Shown: positions 47,850 through 58,551 of the stretch, piece by piece | How the letters are laid out: each line of letters starts with the position of its first letter | Position numbering within the stretch: position 1 is the first letter of the stretch | Assembly: GCA_018902385.1 (NCBI GenBank) | Contig: JABSSW010000044.1 | Coordinates: 124,001 to 188,000, forward strand | Origin: Physcia stellaris | Taxonomy: Eukaryota > Ascomycota > Lecanoromycetes > Caliciales > Physciaceae | Length of the DNA: 64,000 nt | Direction of reading: 5' to 3' | The notes under the pieces: model-generated | Database searches by the model: none | The model's input: only the letters and a program-made list of their open reading frames with translations | What the model was told of the DNA's origin: nothing | Program-made: the position numbers and the translations under genes

Positions 47850-49594
47850 TCGTAATATCTCATGATCTGATGTGGTGCTATCTTGTCTCACATGCATCGT
47901 CATCAATACACCCAATATGATAACACTCTTACCCGTGTTTGGCACAAAGCATATGAAAACGATCCGAAGACGATATGAAAATGACATGAAGACAACATCA
48001 TCTTCTGATTCCCTTCCAAGTCGGGTATTCGTAGATCTGTCGGTGTATCCTAAAAATAAGCAGCACTTATTACCAGACCATGGGATACGTCGTGCAATCG
48101 TGAAGTCGTGAAATGGAGCGTAGAGTCTACACAAGAGTGGCAAAGCATAGATGCAGTAAATCGTGCAATATTGATCCTACGTCTTCCCAGGCGGCGAAGA
48201 GGATAGTACCCTGCGGACTGAATGGTAATGTTTCCCACAGTGATCGTAAGAGGAAAAATGTAGCGAGCTTGAGATTCCAGTATAGGAGACTTGAGTAGAG
48301 CCTAAGAAACAGGATGAGACCTTTATTCTCTTACAGGATCTTTGACTGAGACGTACAGACACGACGTGGGGAAACAAAATCATCTGAACATAGAAGGAAG
48401 GTGGATCAGGGAGCAGAAGCAGGAGGAGACCCGTGTTACATCGGCGGTATCTCCAAACTAGAGTCCACCCCTCCCTGGAAAATAAAGCCATAGAACTTTT
48501 GTTAGGCAAGGAACGAAATGGAGAGGAACATGAACTGGAGAAGAATTGTCACTCTCAAGCTGAATAGTGGATGATGACATTGGAGAGGAAGAGATAAGAT
48601 GTGTTGAGCCGAAACCGTGGAAGCATAGCTTCGTCGAGCATCACCCATGACTGATGGCCTTCTGCAGCAATCTGTCATGTTTCTCACCGAGGCGTAGGAC
48701 ATGTTGTATGTGAAGCTTTTCCCATTATTGTCGAATATCCTAGCAAGTTTCTTGTCGCGGAGATACAATCGAGTACCGCTACGTGAAGCATTCCACTACT
48801 GCCTGCCATCGAGACGGCATATTTTGTAGAAGGATCTCTGCAGGGAACTTCCTCCAGGGAAAAGCGAGATCAGAGCCTCGCGTGTGCTGCGGATGCCCTT
48901 GCTAACAACGAGTCCAGCATGGAATGCTAGGAAAGCACAGGGACCTGGGGGGCTTCACGAAAGCCAGTGATTGGAAGGAATAACAGGAAGGCGATCTGTT
49001 TATTGCATGTGTTAACAGATGCTCTTCAACAATCTAGAAATTCGGACAGGGCTGGAACGATAGAAGTATCTAGATAACGTTCCTGGTGTTTTTCTCCGCC
49101 TTTCAGAGTTTTGGATAATTGTCGGCGGTTTCTGGCGGATGCCCTGGTCTGTTGAAGGTTGCAGGTATTTTCTTGTGGGCACAGGCAGTCGTCGTACAAC
49201 TGTTCTGGAAGCTCGTATCCCGTAGCAGACATTTGGGACCGCGGAGCTAGCCTAGACGGTGAAGACACATGGAGCGCCATTGGGGATTACCTGGCGGGCC
49301 TGACCCGGTAACGCAATCTGGCTGCTGAGGAAAACCATATCACAACCGAGAGTCCATTTGATAGGAGGCTGGTTGTACCCTCCATTGCTTCTTTCACACA
49401 TCGAGATTTATGTTGAGCTGTATCTAGAGTTGTACGACTCTGAACCCTGCCGACCGGAAAGGGCCGAATAGCCAGGGTGTGAGATTGCTTACAGAAACTT
49501 CTGCGCCAATGGTGAATGCAATAATCTTCAGCCTAGCCTTTTCATCCCCGGTATCTCAAGCAGTCATACAGTCATGCTCTGTGTCAGAACAGCG
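47850..49594. other. Gene-poor region after the octamer array
   Basis: No gene recognised; all open frames are short and overlap on both strands. Confidence 0.4.
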
Positions 49595-49919
49595 TCAAAA
49601 CGAGAACAGGAGATCAAAGGAGCTGCATAATTTGAAAGGGGTGGCTGCTGCAAGAGCTGTGGCGACACCTGCTGTCAGACCGCGGATAGGAAAGAGGCTT
49701 CCGGAGTGAATGTATCCCATCGTAAGATCGCCACAACTTCCAAACGCAAGAATGCCATTGAGAGGATTTATAACTACCGTCCAGCCACCACCAAGTGCCA
49801 AGTGCAAACGACATCATGATTTGATCCCACTGTGTCATGAATAATCGGCCTATGACGGAAAGAGGACCTTGAGACGCAACTCTATCAAGCGACTGGAGAA
49901 GCAAATAACCACGATGCAT
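49595..49919 (-). pseudogene. Possible membrane-protein relic with a 7-bp tandem duplication
   Basis: A reverse-strand frame starting at 49919 reads VIGRLFMTQWDQIMMSFALG, then loses sense. A second frame continues with GGGWTVVINPLNGILAFGSC and ends in a hydrophobic Ala/Thr-rich stretch at 49595. The switch coincides with a direct repeat of GCACTTG (seven bases, two copies), and loss of one copy would align the frames. It looks like a decayed host gene fragment, but I do not recognise the family and chance is not excluded. Confidence 0.3.
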
Positions 49920-50768
49920 CAGACATTCGAGTCAGCATGCGTATGTATGCAGCTGCGGTCTTATCAAGCTCTTATACGCGACTTCGAAACGCAGTATGAC
50001 ACACCGGTTCACACGGAGGGGTGGATTTTGACATCGTGATCTCTCTTGAGAAAGTTCCCGTCATTGGATTGAATAAGAACAGTATCAATCAATGTTGAAG
50101 CTGAGCATCAGCGGCGTAGACGCGGATACAGCACAATCTGACAATCGCGATCGAAAAGACCTATCACATGAAAGGATTTAGCTGAAGATCTGGCAAGCTT
50201 TAGAAAATCCATATTGAGCAAGCCTATGAACAGATCCGGGGTACAAGTGGGGGTATCTTTGTAAACTAAGCCAAAATCGCCAGCACGCTCGACATTCGAG
50301 TAAATAAGTAGAGCGCTTAAAGCCCAGAACGAGACCCAAGCGAAGGCGATCATCCAGTGATGTGGGGTAAGGGCATGAAACAGCAGCGCTAGCATCGCAG
50401 CCTGCCTCTGAGCTCTGGACAGCCCACGGGCTTCCTCGTGGTACCAAGTCTCCAACAGCGTCATCTCCTGATAGCTTCATCATGCGGCCACGCGATCACA
50501 CCACTTCTCGCCCCCTCTAAGGCTGCTTCCAGAGCGTATTGCCCTTCTGCCGAGATGACGGACATATGATCGTCACACACGCGGCGGGCCGCGTCAAAAG
50601 TGTATGCTAAGGAGACCAAGATGGATGTAGTGCGAGGACTGTAGACTGGTCTCTGGAACGGCAATGGGTTTGCTCCCAAACGGGGTTGGACGGCTAATTC
50701 CCCGGATGATTGTATGGAAAGGACGGTATGTATGCTTTGCTCCGGCCGGGGCAACACCTCTCGCTATG
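49920..50768. other. Open-frame cluster, unassigned
   Basis: Overlapping reverse-strand frames include 50108-50464, which has a hydrophobic stretch (WMIAFAWVSFWALSALLIY). The frame just upstream (50461-50757) overlaps it by four bases. They may be pieces of one decayed membrane-protein gene together with 49595-49919. No family is recognised. Confidence 0.25.
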
Positions 50769-50933
50769 TTATCGACAGAGTCCGCAAGAGCCTGCCTGCA
50801 CAACGATATAGCGTTCGTGTGGGCCTTTGGCGCATTTGCTGCCAGGATTGCCATCCGTCGTCGTCTTGAAGAAGTGCATTCCACGGTCCGTACAGTTGGG
50901 AAAGACGTAGTAGTATTTGACATATTCGCACAT
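50769..50933 (-). CDS. Possible 54-residue cysteine-containing small protein
   Basis: A short complete frame, MCEYVKYYYVFPNCTDRGMH at the start and AGSCGLCR at the end. Cys residues lie at 2, 14, 34, 50 and 53, and the region between is His, Lys and Gly-rich. The pattern MC-x-Y...F-x2-C resembles short, poorly characterised fungal proteins that start with Met-Cys. No signal peptide is seen. Other frames over the same bases are also open, so coding status is uncertain. Confidence 0.35.
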   Translation of the reverse strand: MCEYVKYYYVFPNCTDRGMHFFKTTTDGNPGSKCAKGPHERYIVVQAGSCGLCR

Positions 50934-53047
50934 GTTGCTTGTAGGTAGTGACTATGTCGATGTACTTGTTGCGTTGATAAAGCGATGAGATACTGACTGC
51001 GTAAGTTATATGTTTGAAGCACCGTAGGGATATGCTGCGTCTTACTGGATGATAGCACAGGGCGAACAAAGAATGGAAATGCAGTGAGGGTTCTTCGGTG
51101 TATCAGCAGCAACGACAACTATTTTGAGATGTAGGCAGCTCCAAGTATTATATATTCATGGCGCGACTCGGGCCCCTTGCATTGACGTACATCCCTTTTC
51201 TGCGGCCATGACAGTTTCTCATCCTTCAGGGGACAAAGATGCCGTGTCTATAAGATTCAAGGAAAGCCTATGTGGTAGTGGACGAGGCAGCGCTGGCCGC
51301 GAAGTGGGCACATCTCGACACTGGCTTTGAATCGTAGATGCCACGCTCAATTTCCAGGATATCATTAGGCGGGTAAGCTACGTATTCGCGCTGGCTTGTC
51401 ATCTGATAATTCGATGATAGACGAGGGTGACCCCGGCGTGGAGAATAAAACACCATAGCTCAGACGGTCTGTGTGCTGGTGACGAAAGCCAGGGCGGTCA
51501 AAGCACCGCAAGAGCCCCAGAAAGATTGCAAAGCTAGTGTAGTGTTGCCCACCAAGGCACATGCTCAGAGCCCAAAGGGCCATCTGACGGCTTGGAAGTT
51601 GAAGATCTGATCTGATTGCGTAGTGTCGAATTGGAGCGCAAGAAGGGACGTTGAAATATACAGAAGGCTTGGAATTTTTAATCGGTTAAAGAAAGGCGCG
51701 AAGAGAAGAGAATACGGAGAACATGATTGTTCGTTGTTTTGACGGCGTTGTTTTGGTTACGTTAGTATGGGGGTCACCTCAACCTAGCTCTGGATGTTTG
51801 AAACTAACTTCAGCCTGAGCCAGGTTTCACGCAGGGAGTCCCGAAGCGGTACTTCGTATGCTACCGTACCTAATCGTGATTGCTGATAGGCCTGAGATGG
51901 AAGCAATAGTCTTGAATTTCCTCCGTCTTGCCTTGTCGGCACTTGAGTCTTGACAGGCGCAGAAGCAAGGAGAATTGTGAACTCGGACGTTGCTTAAACG
52001 AGAAGACGTTAGGCCAGCCCAGCACAGCGCACTGGCCTTGACTTTTGAAAATTACAGCCTTTGGAAATACTGTACGTAGAATTTCCCACGAGCTTCCCCA
52101 GAACCTACGCTTGGTCAGGACATGTGATTCCGATCGCACTTGGAGCCGTTTCGACGATACTAAAGGAGGCAAGGACTGGCGGTGAGGCCTCGATGAGAGT
52201 AGCAAGACGCCTAGTAAGACCGAGCTCAGAAAGTCTATCCGTACTCCGTCCGTGGCAAATGTGGCTCTTTGACATTTATTTTCAAAGCGTCCCAAAGCGT
52301 CAAGACGTGGCTGCCTGTCAGCGCTGCATCCGCTGCAACAGGAAAGCCGGCATAACAGTGGATCCTGCAGTCCCCGAATGCGTCCAGATGGGCAAGTTCG
52401 TGACCCGAAAAAGTCAAAATGCCACGGCCAAGCATGTCATTGCCATGCGAGCAGCAGCAGGCCAGCCAACGGTCCGTGGGAGGAGGTCGCTGGCTATGGC
52501 CGCCTATGGACGGACATGGTTCCTGGAGAACGATGGTTTCATTTGTTGTGTCGCATGTCGCATATATCTTTTCAGAACCGAGTCACATGAGTGGGGTGAT
52601 GATCCAATCAGGTGAGCTGCAAGAGATCATGCAATGTCAGATCGACCAAGAGCCGGCCTCGAGTTGAATTAAGTCTGGATACGATGCTGTACGAGTTTAA
52701 GTGAGAAGATGGGCCTGGATGCTCCGACTTGGCAAAATGCGGGTCATATCTTTCGGACTGGCATAACGTTTCTCCGGCTGTCTGGGCAACAGCCGAAAGA
52801 GGCTAAACCCAGAAGGGATTTAGTAGCCAATGGAAGGACCCGAGGGGCGACGACGTCTCAAGAACACAGAAACAATTTCAGCAGCAACAGTCCGCCCCTA
52901 TAGAATATACACTCGTTCAACAGTCTCTCGTTTAGTGTTCAAGTCAGTCAACCTAGTACTCCCACTTTATCTCTTCTTCCCGGAGTCCAGAGACCGCACT
53001 CAGCGCGGAAGAGTATCTTCATCTCGGCGCTGAAAAGGCACCCCATC
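50934..53047. other. Gene-poor region and CHS7 upstream region
   Basis: It holds several open frames on both strands (for example 51365-51583 and 51870-52295 on -, 52061-52615 on +), none recognised. The last few hundred bases presumably hold the CHS7 promoter. Confidence 0.35.
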
Positions 53048-54122
53048 ATGGGCTTCGGAGACTTCGAGACAATATGCCACAAAAGCGCTCTGCCATTATG
53101 CTCAATCGTTGGGCCCCCGTCGCCCATCTCAGGCAGCGCAGGCATCCAAGCGACCTGCTACGCACGCAGCGTTGAGCTGGCCAACACCATCATCTTCGAA
53201 GCCGCCGCAGATTTCATGCACATCCTCGCTCTGGGCATGGCAGCGATCATGATCCTCCATGTGCGCTCCAAATTCACCGCAGTCGGTAAGTCGATTTTGA
53301 TCACCGCGGTCACTGTTGGGAGTAAATACTGATGTCTTTGTTTGTGTTCTAAATATAGGCCGCAAAGAAATCACAACCTTCTTCTACATCTACATCCTCC
53401 TGACCCTCACGTCCCTTATCCTCGATTCGGGCGTCATCTCTCCCGGCTCTGGCGCCTACCCCTACTTCGCCGCCGTGCAAAACGGCTTCACCTCCGCCCT
53501 CTGCACCAGTCTCCTCATCAACGGCTTCGTCGGCTTCCAGCTCTACGAAGATGGCACTAGGCAATCTGTCTGGTTGCTGCGAGGCTCTTCGATCGGCATG
53601 TTCCTACTTTCCGGCGCAGTCTCGATCTTGACGTTCAAGGGCAAGGCCGGGCTAGGACCTACGAATACCGTGGGCTTGTTTGTGGTGCTATATCTATTCA
53701 ATGCTATCTGCCTGTTCGTCTATGTGGTAATGCAGATCATACTCGTCGCCAACACGCTGCAGGACCGCTGGCCGCTGGGCCATATAGCGTTTGGAGTCTT
53801 CTTCTTTGTCGCTGGGCAGGTGATCCTTTACGTCGCTAGCGACACCATCTGCGAGAGCGCACAGCACTACCTGGACGGCTTGTTCTTCGCCACGATCTGC
53901 AACCTGCTAGCAGTCATGATGGTTTACAAATACTGGGATTCGATCACGAAGGAGGATCTGGAGTTTAGCGTTGGGACGAAACAGGGCAATTGGGAAGTCA
54001 AAGAGCTTCTCCCGGAAGAAGACAAGAGGGGGACGATATATCATGATGGGGGTTCGGAGTATGCAAGTAGCTTGACTCACCAGCCTTTGCACCGCAACTC
54101 GATGTATGGCGGTAATCTATGA
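53048..54122 (+). CDS. CHS7: Chitin synthase export chaperone Chs7
   Basis: ER membrane protein needed for exit of class IV chitin synthase (Chs3) from the ER, hence for cell-wall chitin (family knowledge). Two exons, 53048-53285 and 53359-54122; the intron 53286-53358 (GTAAGT...TAG) splits the Gly of AVGRKEI. The product has 333 residues. The N-terminus MGFGDFETICHKSALPLCS is the family signature. About seven hydrophobic segments follow, with conserved blocks ELANTIIFEAAADFMHILAL, TSALCTSLLINGFVGFQLYE, DRWPLGHIAFG, QHYLDGLFF and YWDSITKEDLEFSVG. The cytosolic tail of about 50 residues is polar. Identity is very secure. Confidence 0.96.
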
Positions 54123-54618
54123 TATTAGTAGGATCCTTGTGTTTCTTCAGCATAGCGATGCGTGGCAGTTCAGGCGTCTTGGGTATTGATATGTAATTCG
54201 GAAAAGGCAAGACCGGTTGCTGAGGTGGGACTTGGTCAACGTGACGCCGTCTAAGAATGTATAATGAATCGGTCTAAGCTATAGAGACCCATTAATTCCA
54301 TCTAAATAGCAAATAATGACTGAATATTTAGCGGAGTCACTGGTTGATATATTCATCCTCAAATCAAGGAGTTCGTTCATCTTGTATTGTTCGCTACATC
54401 CAGGAAAGGCGCTGAGACTACACTGAGTCGGCGTTAAGCCGGCCGAAAGGTTCATAATGCGAAAAAGCTAACAGGAATTCATATGTCTAGGCCTCATGTA
54501 CGTATCTGACGCTATGTGCGTGACATCCTCACCGCCTGACGGGTCCAAGCTCTCTCTTCCCCGAGTAAATGGCCAACATTTGTACAAGGAGAAGCAAAAG
54601 TCGGACGATCAGTCTCCC
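54123..54618. other. Convergent intergenic region CHS7/Aro80-like gene
   Basis: It contains both 3' ends; no gene is seen. Confidence 0.5.
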
Positions 54619-57600
54619 TCAAAACCCCATATCACCGCTAAACCCCTCATTGACCAGTCTCCCCAACACATCAAGATTGCTATTGATTTCCGGACCAAAG
54701 TTGCCAAACCAAGGATTATCCATACCACCAAACGAACTGTTGTCCAGCAGAGGGTTAAGATCGAGCGTCAGCCAGTCGTCTGCTGTTCCCGAGAGGTTCG
54801 GAATGGCCTCGCTTGGGTATGGCTGTTGGTGGATTAGGGGCGAAAGCTGATTTGCTGGGCTGAAGGTATAGCTGTTATCGATGCTGTAGATGTCGTTGGG
54901 CGGTGGCATTATGCTGATGCTTTTGTTGTATGTATTGAAATCGCTGCTGTTCATATCGACGTCTTCTTGCACACTAACCATGTGTGAGCAATGCTGTTTC
55001 TGGAAATAGGTTTCATATACTCTGGATACCTTTGGTTGACTCTGCTCGGCGGGCCCTGAGAGCTTGCGGTTATGGGCAACGGGCTATTTCGTTGCTCGGT
55101 GACCCTGTTGGTTGACTGTCCAGCAAGTCTCACAAATTTGTTCCGCACACTGGTGGTTAAACCTTCAAGCAGATCCGCAATTCGCAGGCACAAATGAACA
55201 TCGTCTACGACGCTTGTCCGTAAGGCTCTGATAGTGCGGTCTAGAAGTGATAGAGACGCCATCACTTCGTTTTCCTTGGCGCCCAACGCGAAAGACTACA
55301 GGCTCGGTCAGAAATCATAGAGGAATCGTCTTCAAGTGTTTACCTTAAGTAGAAACATTGCACCAGAAAGTATCCGGAAAAATGTCCTTACAGGCACATG
55401 CTTTAAATAGTCGTTAGGTAAGAGACCATCCACGACTTGCCGTAGCAGGTTTCTGGAAGCGCTGACGACCTCCTTGATGTAAATCTCGTTTCTCTTATAT
55501 ACATTGGAAAGAGATTGACTGGGTGACTGTGATGCATTGCTAGTCCATTGTTCAAGAACCGCTTGAAGTGCTAGCGAATTGATGTAGACACCTGGTCTTG
55601 ATCAGCGGCAACCCTTGCAGTCCTGTTCGAGAGGATGAAATACGGACGTGCATATTCAAATTCGATTGTAAGTATTATCTTTGGATACTTGGACACTGTC
55701 AAAGCATGAGATAAGCTTCTTGAGGAGGTGGTTTTGCACCTACGCGGAAATTGTTCGAATCTCTTCCACCATGAATGCAGGAGCGGCTGAAACTTTTGTA
55801 GTAGTCCAATATACTCTCCGCTGTGGATCAAACCCATGGTGTGCGATTTGGACGGGAATAGTCGTAGATTGAAGATTCTCATAATGCGGGTGATCTCAGT
55901 CCAACGAGACAGTACTGCTCCTCCCTGTGCTGATGTTTCAGAGGCGTTTTCTATGTGGCGTTAGCGCCACTTGAGCGTCGGAATGTAAGCAAGATTAGCG
56001 CTTTGGTGACACTGGTATTGTGGGCCATGCTCCGTAGGCGAGTGCCTACACACCACAAAGCAATACAGGATCTCGAATATGGGAAGTGGGGAAGGGACCC
56101 TTAGAGCAGCACAGCTCAGATGGGAGATCTGAAAGGGAAGGAAGGAGATTGTATGATGCTTACGGTCGAACAAGAACACTTCAAGGCTGGCAAAATTGTC
56201 TTCGCCTGTAATGCTGTGGAACATACTAGAGAAGCCGAGTCTGCCGCATGTTTGGCTGATATAGATGTAAAGGATGCGTTCAAGACGCTGAGACCTTGCC
56301 CCATCAACATGCGGCACTTCTGCAAAGCTGCCGAAAAGACCCATCTCATATGCAAGACTGTGAGCGAATCCAACCAAGCTCCAGCACAATCGATCTGATC
56401 TGAGCGCTGGCTCGGTCCAACTGGTGAAAGTTGACTGCGCATTTGAACCAGATCTTGATGGGTCATTGTCGAGCTTTGAAAGAGTATCATCGTCTACGTC
56501 TATGGATACTAGCGCCTCGTCGCCGTCATCCCCAGGTGGGAAGTGCATTGCCCGAGGGTGGAACTCGCTTAAGAGTAGAAGACTGTAGAATCCATTGTGA
56601 GTTTTCTTGCAAACAGTTTAACCTGGGTAGAAGCTACCTTTCTATTGTACCGAGCGTCCGAAGCCTACCTTGATCTCCAGGCTTTTGCGCAGTACCGCAA
56701 AAACCACCCCCGAATTGCTCTTGGGAGAAGAATGTGCGGCCAATCATCCGCTGTAGGTACTCCCACAAACGATCGTGGATGACAAATGATCGAGAACGTC
56801 CTCCGGGGCCAGGCAGTGCTTTGTAACGAGATGAAATGGTCCTGGAAGAGGCTTAACAAAATATGTGGGGGTGGATGCAGTTGTTGCAATCAACTTACAG
56901 TATTGTCACGGTCAACATTGGCTCGTCACGTAGAAGGCCTGGGGATTGATCAAGTGAGCGGAAGTCCGGCACGCTGATTGGAGTCAATGGTTCGAGGTAT
57001 TCATAGAAGCTTCCACGACGTGTTAGCTAGGAAACACTGCTCTTTGGGAGATTGAAGAGTACTATTCAATATAAGCCATTGCTTCGATGGCGGTGAACCA
57101 GCCTGCCCGAACAAAGCGCAGACTCGACCACGTTTTGAGTGCCTTGCGATACAGATTTAGCACCGAGGCGGGCTCATTCTCGGATGCTGTACTGTTGGCA
57201 ATTGCTGGGTCTATCTTGCTAAGGTATTCGTGATGATCTGACGGTTGAATGAAATTCGGTCTTTGAGCTCCACCATGCGCTGACGTCCTGGATCTAACTA
57301 TTTTGCTCTCTTCCCCCTTGAAGGAAGCCTGGCGATGTAGGTCTCCTGTCCGACCAGATGCTTCCAGTAGTAGATGTAAGGCATCCCCAGGATTATTGAT
57401 AGGACTCTGGAAAAGAGCAGCAGCCGTCTCATTGGTGACTTCCTGCTCGCCTGGTGTAACGGCAGGGTCTTGTTCAGTCTCTCTTACATATGAACTTGGC
57501 TGGTATGATCTATCTTGGTCCTCCCAGCCGTAAACGCCTGTTGGAGAGCCTGGTGATGGCGATTTGGATGCTGCCGATGTTTGGCTGTGCCATACTCTTG

Positions 57601-58069
57601 CTGGTGACTCGTCTAGGGTGTCTTGTATGTTGGATATCTTCCTTCTATGATTGCGAGTGGCATAGCCATCTGCAGTAGTAGCAGCAGCAGCGTCATCACC
57701 ACCATCGCCCTTGCGCTTACGTCTGGTGGCGGAAAAGTAACACTCTTTGCTCTCCCGTCTGCATCTCACACAGGGAGGCTCGTGTGGATCGTCGACAGGT
57801 CCTAGGTCGCATCGGACCTTCCTACGCCTACACGGAATCTGGAATGGGTGAGCAAAACGATAACCTAGGGCTTAGTCGGTAAACGAGCTTACGCAAGCTT
57901 GATATGTGCGCTTATGGATGGTGACTGGGGAATTGACTGTAGCATCTTTGGGATCTTTGACTACCGATGAGTCCTTGGTGGCATGTAGGTCCGGAGACGC
58001 AGACGCCATGAGGAAACTTAGACCTGATGGTGGTTTGTGACGGGTATCAGCGGAAAGGCAATCTGACAT
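54619..58069 (-). CDS. Zn2Cys6 transcription factor, Aro80-like
   Basis: The DNA-binding cluster begins KRTYQAC and continues [20 protein letters not shown]. It shows C-x2-C-x6-C-x12-C-x2-C-x6-C split by the first intron (57839-57892). The sequence around it matches yeast Aro80, activator of aromatic amino-acid catabolism, better than other families I recall. I infer exons 58069-57893, 57838-57063, 57009-56899, 56841-56638, 56582-56164, 56128-56054, 55950-55648, 55591-55344 and 55295 onward, all in phase. Middle-region blocks include [40 protein letters not shown] and [16 protein letters not shown]. The acidic C-terminus ([14 protein letters not shown]) could activate transcription. It is one base out of phase with the previous exon unless a 32-nt intron near 54975 is removed. 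Another intron (56129-56163) is only 35 nt. Product about 990 residues. The start may instead be 58009. Confidence 0.82.
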
Positions 58070-58551
58070 TTAGAACACGATAAGACTGGGAAACGCTTCA
58101 GCCTGCCATGATCGCCATGATGGGCCTGAAAGGCCAATAGATTCGTTATCCCAGATTCCATCATAATTGAATGGTATCGAGCACGCGGTGAACCGTATAT
58201 GACGTTGGTTGAAACTCGGAGACAGCTAGAAACTAAAACAGCAGGAAGCATTTCGCTTGATGCATCTACGAGTACGAGCACTTTTAGTTCGGCAGGGTCA
58301 TAGCAAGCTCAGCTGCAGTGGTTGCAATAATATTGATAAGCCGCTAATATGCAAATACAGGCGCAAAGCGTTGGCCGTTTTACCCACAGCGTGCAACGCT
58401 TTATGCCTTTACAGTTGGATGAACGCCAAACAACCTATTCTGATATGAGCCATACTCGGAATATCCACATGCAGAAAGCCTGAGCAAATATCCTCGTGTG
58501 CCCCAAACCATCACCGTTACTTCCATGTCAAGCTGATTCGTATGATAGCTG
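58070..58551. other. Upstream of the Aro80-like gene, downstream of the Tea4/Bud14 gene
   Basis: Both neighbours read leftward, so it holds the Aro80-like promoter and the Tea4/Bud14 3' end. No gene is seen. Confidence 0.45.

Noticed and set aside
47571-47865. Open frames of about 95 codons with a repeating KSSSRQVV product
   Set aside because: An 8-bp satellite read in all frames; no start context, domain or end supports a protein.
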